Shown: positions 24,189-33,419 of the stretch, in pieces
How positions within the stretch are numbered: the stretch's first letter is position 1
How the letters are laid out: each line of letters begins with the position of its first letter
DNA from: Dacryopinax spathularia
Taxonomy: Eukaryota > Basidiomycota > Dacrymycetes > Dacrymycetales > Dacrymycetaceae
Direction: 5' to 3'
Assembly (NCBI GenBank): GCA_037974965.1
Contig: JBBPFI010000015.1
Coordinates: 531,001-595,000 of the forward strand
Length of the DNA: 64,000 bases
Notes under the pieces: model-generated
Told to the model about the DNA's origin: nothing
The model's input: only the letters and a program-made list of their open reading frames with translations
Databases searched by the model: none
Position numbers and translations under genes: made by a program

Positions 24189-24518
24189 TTAAGACGCCGA
24201 AGACATGAGCCAGCCATCTTGCAATTGCCAGCCATCACTCGCGTCTCAGCCTCATGTATATGCCCGTCCCGCCCGTACCTAAGTCAACCCGGGTATTTTC
24301 GGCGGTTTCACATCCTTAGCCAGGTTTATACAGCCATTCGTTGACAGCGGGTGCCTGGGATGGCGAGAATGCGCAGAGCAGCCATTGTCAGTGTAACCAG
24401 GCAGAGTGAAGGAGCGGTGAGGACCTCGGACCGCCGGTTATACTAGCGGACAGCCACCTCTCCTCGTCCCTGGCTCCCGCCTTGTGGGCGCTTATTTGCT
24501 ACCTTACGAAAAGCCACC
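24189..24518. other. Divergent promoter region, F-box gene and GPN3
   Basis: 330 bases between divergent starts. The GPN3 start has a strong context (AGCCACCATGC). No other feature seen. Confidence 0.4.
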
Positions 24519-25630
24519 ATGCGCTATGCCGTCCTCGTCACCGGTACGCTTTCTCATTATATGCATTCGGACTACAAGCCAACATGATTTACCACAGGTC
24601 CGGCGGGTTCCGGCAAATCTACATTCTGTACGGCGCTGCTGACGCATCTGGCGACGCTGAAGCGGACGGCGCACCTGTTCAACCTTGACCCTGCTATCGG
24701 ACCGTCGGAGTATCATGTCCAGCCGACAATAGACATTCGGGAACTGATATCGTTGGAGGATGTGATGGAGGAGATGGAGCTTGGGCCTAATGGTGGACTT
24801 GTATACTGTTTCGAGTGAGCCCTTGCAAGTTCTGCTATCGTAGCCAGTACTGACGAACCCTTAGATACCTGCTACAAAATTTGGACTGGCTGGATGAAGA
24901 GATCGGAGATTATGATAATGACTATTTAATAATAGACTGCCCTGGTACGTGCTGCAGCCTCCATAGGTGGTATCTGCTGACGCGCTCTGCAGGGCAGATC
25001 GAGCTATATACCCACCACCCACTCCTACCCAAACTAATATCCCACCTCTCCATGCAGTCCATCCGAATATGCGCCGTCTACCTCCTAGAATCCCAATTCA
25101 TGGAAGATCGGTCCAAGTTCTTCGCAGGCGTGATGAGCGCAATGAGCGCGATGGTCAACCTGGAAGTGCCGCACCTGAACTTGATTAGCAAGATGGACCT
25201 TGTGTCGAAGAAAGGAGGGAAGAATGCGGAGATGAGGAAAACGCTGATTCAGCGGTATTTGGAGACGGACCCATTGCTCTTGGTGGATGAGCCGGCCGCG
25301 AGGACGAATCCGAAGTTTCATTCGCTCAATCAGGCTATCGTGCAATTGGTGCGTGCGTTAGCACCGGTGAGACTCGTCCAGCTGACCGCATGCACAGATA
25401 GAAGACCACAACATGGTGCAGTTCTTGCCGCTAGATGTGACGGACGAGGACTCCCTGCAGGGAATTCTGGAGCACATCGACTATATGCTCCAGTATGGAG
25501 AGGATGAGGAGCCCAAGGAGGTACGTCCTACATCTGGTTCCCCAATGCTCACCTGGCTGATATATCACAGCCTAATGACATGGACGATGGTGACTTCGCA
25601 GAAGGAGATGAGGAGATCGAGTTTGATTGA
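24519..25630 (+). CDS. GPN3: GPN-loop GTPase 3
   Basis: GTPase of the GPN family that helps assemble RNA polymerase II and bring it into the nucleus. Five or six exons. After 'MRYAVLVT' the P-loop reads 'GPAGSGKST' across the first intron. The family-defining GPN motif is in '[19 protein letters not shown]'; '[15 protein letters not shown]' is the G3 region, '[11 protein letters not shown]' the NKxD-like specificity loop. The fungal Gpn3-type insert 'MNLEVPHLN'-like segment ('[12 protein letters not shown]') precedes it, and the protein ends in an acidic tail (about 25565-25630). Motifs follow Gpn3 rather than Gpn1/Gpn2, which have longer C-terminal extensions. Confidence 0.92.
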
Positions 25631-25869
25631 AGAGCGCAGGGCATCGCACCGGGGTCATCACAGCTGTATTCTAGCTCCAGATAATGCAACCTACCATAAG
25701 ATAACGCCGAGTTGCAAATCACGACGTGACATTCAGCATTCATTCTCATTGCGCAATCAAACTTTGTTACATCGTGAGCATTCGTATTTACCGAAATGGG
25801 TCGTATCAAGGTATCGAGAAAGAAAAGGATTTTTCAGCAGTCCGATTGAAAATCGCCCAATTCTGCCCT

Positions 25870-28224
25870 TTACTCAAGTCCCAACACTAGAGCGGTCCTG
25901 GTCGGGATGTAGACCTGGAGCCAGTTTGCCCGGTTGTTCCAGGACATTGGCGTGGTGAAGTATTCGCCATTGATGTCGATCCGGTCGAACCCACCGAACT
26001 TCTTTTCGTCGCTCGACAAGACGACTTTATACTTGCCGGGCTTGTCGACACCGACGCGGTAGTCGGCGAACGACTGGGTCGGGTGGAAGTTGAAGATCCA
26101 CAGCAGGCCCGCACGCTCGAACACGATGACCTTGTCACCTTCGTGCTTGAGCGAGACGTACGCCTGAGGCGAACGCAGCCAGTGGTACTTCTCCTCCAAC
26201 CAGTTCATGGCCTTGTCGAACTCGTTCAGGTACTTGTACCTCAGCAAGTGGTCGTCGACCACGTTCCATTGGCGACGTGCGTAGTGGAACGAGTTTCCGT
26301 TGCCTTCACGCGGGAAGTCGAGCCATTCAGGATGACCGAACTCATTGCCTTCGAAGTTCAGGTAGGCTTCGCCACCCAGAGCGTGGACGATCAGCCTAAG
26401 GTTGGGTTAGCATTTGCATCACCCGTGAGATACAGTGTACTCACCGAATCAGCTTATGCAGGGAGAGACCACGCTCGATGATAGGAGTCATTGGCGTCAA
26501 ATCCGACATGTGAGTGTCTGCAACGCTATCAGCAAACAGTGTAAGGTTCAACTAACGGAGGCCACGTACACATCTCCTTGTCCATGAGCCAGAACGCAAG
26601 CGTCTTATCACCCACGAGGGCCTGATCGTGACTCTCAGCATACGCAACGCTCTTCTCCCCATGCCTGCGATTCGTGAGGGTATGAACGATATTGCCCATA
26701 TCCCACTCGTCGTCCTTCTTCTCTGCAATGAATGTCAGCATGAGCCTCTGATGTCAAGCTCTGAATCGGGCGCACCCTTCAGCAGCTTGATCCACATATC
26801 CGGAATCGCCATGCTCAGGCGGTAGTCGAACCCAACCCCTCCGATATCCGTTGGCAAGCAGAGTGTAGGCATACCGCTCACATCTTCCGCAATGGTGATC
26901 ACTTGAGGATACAGCGAGTGTAGCATGTCGTTCGCTAGCATGAGGTAGACGACGGCCTCCTCGTCCACCGCAGGCCCGAAGTACTCGTGGTACCCGCCAG
27001 AGAAGCCCGTGCCCATACCGTGATGGAGGTACATCATGCTGGTTACACCATCAAAGCGGAAACCGTCGAACTGGTACTCCTCCATGAAGAACCGGAGGTT
27101 CGACATGAGGAACCGCAGCACTTCGTGCGAGCCGTAGTTGAAGAGTCGGCTGTCCCAGAGGTCGTGCCTTCCCTTAGGACCTTCATGGAAGTAGAGGTGG
27201 TCGGTACCGTCGAACTGGTTGAGACCGTCGAGGACATTCTTGGAAGCGTGAGAATGGACGACATCGAGCAGGACGGTTAGGCCCATAGAGTGGGCGGTGT
27301 CGATGAGGGATTTGAGCTCCTCAGGTGTGCCATAGCGGGAGGAGGCAGCGAAGAAGGAGTTGACCTGGTATCCGAAAGCTAGATGTATGCGCGGTCAGCG
27401 ACGAATCACAGGCTGGACAGGCGGGTACGCACAAGCGTAGTAGGCATGCTCTTGGATAGCCATGAGCTGAATTGTGTTGTAGCCGAGATCCCTGATCCTC
27501 GGCAGCACATTCTGCTCAAACTCCTTGTACGTCCCGACTTTCGGCTCGGTCGTGCTGATACCGACGTGAGCCTCGTAGATGCGAGGGCTGACGGGTGTCG
27601 GAGGCCGAGGGTGCTTGAACTTGTACCGTTGCTCAGCAGGTGGGTTCCAGAAGCGAGCATCGTATGCAGGTGAGACGGAGAGATCCTGGGTAACGCGCTT
27701 GATCCAGGCAGGGAGGCGGTCGATCCGCTCTCCATTGGCAGCGATCATGGAGATCTGATACTGGTCAGCATTCTGAATGTATGCTCGCCAGTCACGGTGC
27801 GCACCTTGATCTTGCTGTCATGTGGGATAGCAGGCTGTCCATTAACAGGAGGAATGGTGATGCTCCAAACACCAAACATATCCCTCGTCATCGGGTGGGC
27901 GTTCCTATCCCAGTTGTTGAACTCGCCGATCAAGCTCGCTTCCTTGGCGCCCGGCGCCCATTCGCGATATGTAATCGTCCCGTCCGAAGCGACGTTCAGG
28001 CCGTACTTCAACCAGCCCTTGGTGAACTGTTCGTAGCCATGCTCGGTATCCTGGATTGTGCTTTTCCATTTCTGAAACGAAGCGTAGCGATGCGAGATGG
28101 CCGGCATATACGGGCGCAGCCAAGGGTCGAGCTGCAGGAGCGGAGCCGGGTCGAGGGCCCCTTGCTCGACCTTGTCGGCATTGCCGTTGCCGTTAGGGTG
28201 AACACTAGACATAACAGTAGACAT
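25870..28224 (-). CDS. GLC3: 1,4-alpha-glucan (glycogen) branching enzyme
   Basis: Makes the alpha-1,6 branches of glycogen in the cytosol; GH13 subfamily 8 with an N-terminal CBM48. Six or so exons, about 680 residues. The CBM48 part has '[20 protein letters not shown]'; the barrel has '[20 protein letters not shown]', '[16 protein letters not shown]' (region I), '[20 protein letters not shown]' with the catalytic nucleophile Asp (region II), '[15 protein letters not shown]' with the acid/base Glu (region III) and '[14 protein letters not shown]' (region IV). '[19 protein letters not shown]' and the C-terminal all-beta domain follow. All catalytic residues are present. The start at 28224 ([12 protein letters not shown]) is the first Met of the frame. 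Confidence 0.96.
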
Positions 28225-28927
28225 GATGGTCGTGATGGTAGATAGTGAGCAAGAGAAGATGAAAGGGTTTTTGTTAATGGAGACAGGCCCGGTGAGCGCA
28301 CTGACCTCTGCCCCATGTTCCGGTCACTTCCTCACCAGGCTCAGGGTATGTGACGTCGTCGACTGCTCCCGTTCAACCCAAAATCCGACCTGCTGCAATG
28401 GAGCGGCGCCACTCGTCCCCAACAACCGCTGTTAACCGACCCAACCTCCTGTCCTCCATGCTTGTCTGGAAATTTCACTGTCAAAACCTCCTTGTTTGGG
28501 GAAGGGCTTTTGTGGCAAGTCAAGAAAAGATGCAAGTTGAACAAAGCTTGGCCAAAGTGCATGGACCATGGCTCTGCTCGAACCGGACCACGACCTGAGT
28601 AGCCAGTGTTACGACATTGTCTTGGTCTCAATCAAAATCTGTCTCAACAAAAGACAACTGGTTGCATAACAACATAGACCTGCCACTCCCAAGCCTATGT
28701 ACAACCCCTGCTCTCGCTTTCTCCTGCTGCGGCTGTCGTGCCTGCTTCCCCATTTCTCGCCGTAGAGCATTTCCCTGCATGCATACAAGCAAACATCTGG
28801 CATCCTGATAACCCTCTCGCTCCGCCCTATGTACATCAATCTCCTTTGGGTAAAACTGCGCAATGTGGTGAGCATATGCAGATGACCATCCAAATAATGC
28901 ATTACAACGCACCTGCTCTTATCCAAT
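28225..28927. other. Intergenic, about 0.7 kb
   Basis: Promoter of the branching-enzyme gene and 3' region of the first small secreted protein gene. No convincing gene; minus-strand frames here lack a signal peptide or family likeness. Confidence 0.4.
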
Positions 28928-29158
28928 CTACAGTACCACATGGCAAGGACTCCCGGTGGGCAAAGGCACGGGCGTCGCTCCAATTGGTCCGCAGATAGGC
29001 AGGCAGCAGCCATCCTCGTACTCCCATCCAAGGGTTACGACGCATGCGTATTCGGGGCAGACGTGAAGCCTTTTCTCCAGCGTTGGCGCACCGAGGGCGC
29101 CGATGAGGCTCGTGAAGAGCGCAAGTGCCGAGAGAGCTGATAAGGTGGGGCGACGCAT
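28928..29158 (-). CDS. Small secreted six-cysteine protein, paralogue 1
   Basis: A 76-residue secreted protein without a recognised family. Single exon. Signal peptide at about residues 1-23 ('MRRPTLSALSALALFTSLIG'), then a short pro-stretch ending in EKR, a Kex2-like site, leaving a mature peptide of about 46 residues beginning LHVC. Cysteine spacing is C-x4-C-x11-CC-x3-C-x15-C, with 'CPEYACVVTLGWEYEDGCC' and 'CGPIGATPVPLPTGSPC'. The same spacing recurs in the gene at 30036 and, shortened by two residues in the last loop, at 30910; the three form a local family. The start was chosen at the Met just before the signal peptide (29158). A TATA-like CATAAAG lies about 80 bases upstream. The role is unknown; secreted Cys-rich peptides of this size are often effectors or antimicrobials, which is inference. 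Confidence 0.82.
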   Translation of the reverse strand: MRRPTLSALSALALFTSLIGALGAPTLEKRLHVCPEYACVVTLGWEYEDGCCLPICGPIGATPVPLPTGSPCHVVL

Positions 29159-29236
29159 CTTGTTCTGTTGCACTGGAGTGGGACTCGGAAGGGATGATTG
29201 AATCTGAGATCCTGGACGTCTGCTGGGGGATCTTGC

Positions 29237-29243
29237 TTTATGA
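29237..29243 (-). promoter_or_regulatory. TATA-like box of paralogue 1
   Basis: CATAAAG on the minus strand about 80 bases before the start at 29158, in a position like those of paralogues 2 and 3. Weak match to consensus. Confidence 0.35.
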
Positions 29244-29946
29244 GCTTTTCTCGCGGGATTGGTTCGCCCCATGCTTGTTGTCACAGGCACGGAGGCGCCC
29301 TCTGTGATGAAGGAGCGGAGAATGCCTTCCGGGCGGCAAAGGAGCTTCTACACTCACCCTCGCTAGTCATGGGACTAGCCAACGACCCGAAACTGATGGT
29401 ACGATCAGAGGCGAAAGGAGAAGATTGCTGATAATCCGCACATCGCCCTCATCAAAGGAGCGACAGGTCCAGTCACTCCCTCCAACATCCTTCCGAGCCC
29501 TTCCTCAATACCCACAAGACCCCACGACATCTTCCAGCATACATCCGAAGACGATCCGTACAGAGGATTAAAGTGCCTGATTCCCTTCCTTTGGGTTGCG
29601 GCGACATCCCGGAAAATCTCCAGTCTTCCGCGGGATCAACCGCAATCTCCGGATTTTCCCAGTTGGGCTTGTCTGACGGGGAGCCTTCCTTTGGATCAAC
29701 GGCCATCCTAGATCTGCTGCCTCGGGTGTACTAGCGCTTTCTGATGCTCTTCTGGATCGGTCATGACTGGACAATGGGCTGAGCGTGTGAAGCCGGCATT
29801 TTCTCGCCCGGATGCCTCGCTTATTACTCAGATTGGGCTGTCTATCTATGTTCTTCGACGGCGATGTGGTTATGAGGAATGCCTGGCGACCGGTTCCGCC
29901 CTTTCCCCTTTGTCATCAGCTTGACAGAGATCAACCCTTGCACGCG

Positions 29947-29955
29947 GATATTTAA
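29947..29955 (+). promoter_or_regulatory. TATA box of paralogue 2
   Basis: GATATTTAA on the plus strand about 85 bases before the start at 30036, followed by a C-rich leader. Position and sequence fit a fungal TATA element. Confidence 0.5.
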
Positions 29956-30035
29956 GCACTGCACCCCGCCGCCCTCAGCACGCTCCCATCCTTCAACCTT
30001 CGAAACCCTCAGTTCCGCCGATCAAGAACCCAACA

Positions 30036-30266
30036 ATGCATCTCTCCGTCCGAGTCCTCGGTCTCCTAACCTTCTTCATCAGCGCGACACTCGCAGTTCC
30101 CGCTATTCCCGTCCCGAGTGGCATCTACGCCTGCCCCGACTATGCATGCACGATTACCATCGCATGGGACTACGACCATGGTTGCTGTACTCCTATTTGC
30201 GGACCTATTGGCGCTACGCCCGTGCCGTTTCCTACGGCTGGCCCGTGCGCGGCGAGCTTGAACTGA
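30036..30266 (+). CDS. Small secreted six-cysteine protein, paralogue 2
   Basis: A 76-residue, single-exon secreted protein, paralogue of the genes at 28928 and 30910. Signal peptide at about residues 1-20 ('MHLSVRVLGLLTFFISATLA'), then 'VPAIPVPSGIY' and the cysteine domain 'CPDYACTITIAWDYDHGCC' with 'CGPIGATPVPFPTAGPC'. Spacing C-x4-C-x11-CC-x3-C-x15-C is identical to paralogue 1, with which it shares PICGPIGATPVP exactly. No Lys-Arg site precedes the domain here, so only the signal peptide may be removed. A TATA box stands about 85 bases upstream and the context of the start (CAACAATGC) is good. The function is unknown. Confidence 0.85.
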   Translation: MHLSVRVLGLLTFFISATLAVPAIPVPSGIYACPDYACTITIAWDYDHGCCTPICGPIGATPVPFPTAGPCAASLN

Positions 30267-30909
30267 GTAGGGAGAGGTAAGCAGATCTTTTGCGCTTGCT
30301 GGGATCTACGGGCTGATCAAGAGGATAGAGCGTGTCCTCGAGGGGATGTCCAGAAGGCGGAACTCGACGAGGCCTACCTTGCCGGCGAATAGTTTCCAGA
30401 CAATGTAACGGCCGACATAGCGGATCGAACAAATGATACTACATATCGAGAAGCGCCTTCCAATAACTATCCTTGTTCTGACTCGCATGATACGCCCAAT
30501 CTTGTTGTGCCGTCCGAAGACCCAAGCCCAAAGATCACATTCACCGAACTTCCCGTACCCGACATCCCTATCCCATCCTTCGCGGAATTTCCATGATCGA
30601 CCATCATCAGGCAGACGACTGAACCCCCATTTTCCCAGGCTGGTACCCACATTGATGGGCACTGACCAGCTGACCATTCGATATTGAGAGCGTGACTGGT
30701 CAGGTGTACATCATCTTTGATGAGGAATCCCCGAACTGCTCCAGTGAGAGAGGCTTGATGCTCGGTCCCGACATTGTTCGGGCGGCTCCGAACTATCGTT
30801 CCCCATACCCCATGTACTACAGCAGCAAAGGGTATATAGCCCCGCCCCTCCTCCTCTCCTACCTAGCAGACCAACAAACTCGAGCACAAACGTCAAAGTC
30901 AAACCAACG
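30267..30909. other. Intergenic between paralogues 2 and 3
   Basis: 643 bases. Nothing coding is supported: a minus-strand frame (30306-30677) has no family likeness. The TATA element of paralogue 3 lies at the right end. Confidence 0.45.
30832..30838 (+). promoter_or_regulatory. TATA box of paralogue 3
   Basis: GTATATA on the plus strand, about 75 bases before the start at 30910, followed by a C/T-rich leader. Clear consensus match. Confidence 0.6.
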
Positions 30910-31116
30910 ATGAAGCTCCTCGCCCTCGTCCTCGCCCTCTTCGCCGCCTCAGCGCTCTCCAACCCCCTCCCCGAGAACGGCGCGCGCGCCATCTGCCCGC
31001 TCTACGTCTGCGCTATCCCGATCGCTTGGCATGAGGAGAATGGATGCTGTCTTGCTACGTGTGGTGGGGAGGGGGATACGCCTGTTCCTAGGCCGGCTTG
31101 GTGCGTTAACACCTAA
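30910..31116 (+). CDS. Small secreted six-cysteine protein, paralogue 3
   Basis: A 68-residue, single-exon secreted protein and the most divergent of the three paralogues. Signal peptide at about residues 1-17 ('MKLLALVLALFAASALS'), then 'NPLPENGARAI' and the domain 'CPLYVCAIPIAWHEENGCC' and 'CGGEGDTPVPRPAWC'. Spacing is C-x4-C-x11-CC-x3-C-x13-C: the last loop is two residues shorter, but the Trp in the second loop, the GCC, and the G-x-TPVP-x-P signature are kept. A strong TATA box precedes it. Same orientation as paralogue 2, suggesting tandem duplication, with paralogue 1 inverted. The function is unknown. Confidence 0.82.
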   Translation: MKLLALVLALFAASALSNPLPENGARAICPLYVCAIPIAWHEENGCCLATCGGEGDTPVPRPAWCVNT

Positions 31117-31997
31117 GTTGAGAAGTGTACGACAGTACTTGGTGAGTCTGCTCCCATGTAGATGTTCCGATTTATGTACTGATGGATTTGGCGTCTAACA
31201 CAGAGAGAGCCCGGTATTGGGTAGTTGAGAGTTCTCTCTGCTAGTTCGCAAAGCTGGAAATAGCCCATTCTGTATGAATCGCCAGAAAACCCATTGTAAA
31301 GCCAATCAAATGCCCCTTGCGTATTCGAAGAACACGTCTGACCACCACCCTCTCACGCAAACACATATAAACACAACCATTTGCATTTGTAACAACAACC
31401 GAACTCTCATGTAAAGCCGGATACTGAATAATGACTGAACTGAATGACGGAGAGATGCTAAGTGCTCCGAGTTTCCCCAGAGGCTAGAGCAGAGCGAACA
31501 GCATGAAACATGAACGGAAAAAGCCGAACCGAAGGCGAGGGGGGGAAAAATGAGAGAAAGTGGGGGAAAAGGAGTGGTAGTGAAAGGATTTTTGGGCCTG
31601 ACGAGGCTAGAGAGGTTTGGGGGGGTTGCACGGACGAGGGACTTGGGTTTTGACGTATGGTTGGATAGGTTGGTAGGCGTAAGAGTAAGATACAGGGATT
31701 GAAGGAAAGAACATGTTTTTGTGTTTCTTATGATACCTTTCGTTTGGTTGATCCGGGAGAAGGAACGGGGTGGGAGGGAAGAGGGACGGGAGATGGGGAT
31801 TGGGAGGTACTGCATTCCAGGAAAAGGGCGAAGGAGAGCACAGGACGCCTTGCCCAGCGTGACTAGCACGACTGGGCAAAGCGGGTCCGAGATGGCCTGA
31901 ACTTGGGAGCGCATATAGGCAGCCAGTGCCTATATGCGCTTCGTGTGATCCAGGACCAGGTCGTTTGCGACTCTTCCCCGCCTTCTACCACTGTCGC
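31117..31997. other. Convergent 3' region with perfect hairpin
   Basis: About 880 bases between paralogue 3 and the stop codon of the Gln-rich gene. The minus-strand frame at 31306-31914 is probably 3' untranslated sequence. A perfect 13-bp inverted repeat lies at 31908-31940. G-rich runs occur at about 31540-31625. Confidence 0.45.
31908..31940. repeat. Perfect 13-bp inverted repeat (hairpin)
   Basis: AGCGCATATAGGC (31908-31920), a 7-base loop (AGCCAGT), then GCCTATATGCGCT (31928-31940), an exact reverse complement. It lies about 60 bases downstream of the Gln-rich gene's stop codon (minus strand), so it would form a stem-loop in that mRNA's 3' UTR. Confidence 0.85.
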
Positions 31998-33419
31998 TCA
32001 GTACACCAGCACCTCCTCGCCCGGCACACGCTCCCTAGCGCTCTTCAGCACCTCGAGACCCGAGATGGCCCGCCTCCTCACGCGGGAGGCGAAGTTGCGC
32101 ATGCCGAGCTCGTCCGCGCCGCAAGGCGGGCCACGCGGCTGACGGATGACGCTCGTAGCGGGCGTGTGGGTGCCAGAGGGCACGGCGGAGACAGAGGCGC
32201 TGCGCACATGGGGACGACCCATGCCGATGCCTTCGTACAGGCGCTTGGCAGCCTCGACCGGCGCTGGCACGGCAGAGACCGGGTGATGCGCAGACGTCGG
32301 TGACACCGAGGTGGGAGAAGACGACGTAGGCGAGTTGGAAAGCGCAGGCGGCGACGCATCAACGAGAGAGTCGTTGGCCTCCTCGTCACTCGCCACAAGG
32401 TCAGTGACGCTCTTCGGCGAGTTCGACCCAGACAGCTGAAGAGGAGAGGGGCGGCGGCCAGACTTGCCACTGCCACCGGTTGCCGGCGCCGGAGTGACGG
32501 GATACTCATCCGGGCGCGAGACAACGACAGTTGGGGTGGACAAAGGAGGAGAAGGTGTCTTGCGCGCTGGAGCGGGCGAGGCGCTGCTGCCACGGCGCCA
32601 CGAGGTCGCTTGGTCCGACTTGCGAGGCGGGGTGATGTGGCCGGGCTCCTTCGCTGTGGCAGGTGCGATGACACCAGCAGTCAGCGGCGGGCTGCTGGAC
32701 AAGGCCTCCTCACCAACGCTGACACTGCGGAAGGTGCTGGCCTGCGGATTCAGCCTGGTGCCGAAGCGGCCAGAAAGGGCAGCAGTCATAGGCTCCGCAG
32801 CCGCATCAGCGGCACTACGCGACGCGCGCCTGGCTGCGGCGGACGAGGCAGCAGAGCGCAGCGTGTCGAATGACGCAGTGTGCTGATATTGGCGGGCAGC
32901 TTCAGCTTGCTGCTGCTGTTGCTGCTGAGCCTGAAGGGCAAGCAGCTGAGCTTGAGCTTGCGCTTGCTGCTGGAGGACCTGCGTAGATGTCAATATATGC
33001 GCATATGTATGATGTCTTATCGGATTACTCACCTGAAGACGCATGAGCTCAAGCTGTGCTTGTGCCTGCTGCTGCTGGCGCTGCATCTGCGCGAGGACAA
33101 GCAGCTCTTCCTGCGTATAGCCGGTGTTGTTCGCGCTCATCATGTTGTACATCATCTGCTGCATGCGCATTGCGTTCGCAGCAGCGGAAGGAGCAGCGGT
33201 CTGAGGATGGAAATGCATCTGCGCGAGTTGGTCGGCGAGGATGTCGCTGTTGTCGAGCTGGTGCTGCGGGAAGGCATCGACAGTAGACGAACGCGGGAAG
33301 TGCGTAGCTGAAGGCGAGAGGAGGGGTGCAGTCGAGGGGACCTGCGAGGAGACGGAGCGGACACCGCCGGTGCGGAGCGAGGCGAGAAGCGACGCGCGCT
33401 GGTTCGGTGCAGTCGTCAT
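31998..33419 (-). CDS. Gln-rich low-complexity protein, conserved C-terminal motif, unknown function
   Basis: About 455 residues after removal of a 54-nt intron (32979-33032). Residues about 100-165 are Gln-rich with heptad-like 'QQQAQAQLELMRLQ' and poly-Gln, likely a coiled coil. The middle is Ser/Pro/Ala-rich with many SP/TP sites. The C-terminal 50 residues are compact and charged: 'SVIRQPRGPPCGADELGMRN' then 'FASRVRRRAISGLEVLKSAR'. The IRQPRGPP...NFAxRxRRxA pattern occurs at the C-terminus of many uncharacterised fungal proteins, from memory; I know of no proven function. The intron keeps frame and contains no stop, so a version retaining it would carry 18 extra residues inside the coiled-coil part. 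The leader upstream is strongly pyrimidine-rich. Confidence 0.75.
   Translation of the reverse strand: MTTAPNQRASLLASLRTGGVRSVSSQVPSTAPLLSPSATHFPRSSTVDAFPQHQLDNSDILADQLAQMHFHPQTAAPSAAANAMRMQQMMYNMMSANNTGYTQEELLVLAQMQRQQQQAQAQLELMRLQVSNPIRHHTYAHILTSTQVLQQQAQAQAQLLALQAQQQQQQQAEAARQYQHTASFDTLRSAASSAAARRASRSAADAAAEPMTAALSGRFGTRLNPQASTFRSVSVGEEALSSSPPLTAGVIAPATAKEPGHITPPRKSDQATSWRRGSSASPAPARKTPSPPLSTPTVVVSRPDEYPVTPAPATGGSGKSGRRPSPLQLSGSNSPKSVTDLVASDEEANDSLVDASPPALSNSPTSSSPTSVSPTSAHHPVSAVPAPVEAAKRLYEGIGMGRPHVRSASVSAVPSGTHTPATSVIRQPRGPPCGADELGMRNFASRVRRRAISGLEVLKSARERVPGEEVLVY

Larger units (their letters stand above)
29159..30035. other. Divergent promoter region between small secreted proteins 1 and 2
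   Basis: 877 bases with promoters facing both ways. TATA-like elements sit 75-90 bases from each start codon. Several open frames exist but none has a signal peptide or the six-Cys pattern. No further paralogue or remnant recognised. Confidence 0.45.

Noticed and set aside
31306-31914. 202-codon minus-strand frame beyond the Gln-rich gene
   Set aside because: Low-complexity, lies directly after the Gln-rich stop codon and next to its 3' hairpin; most likely 3' UTR.
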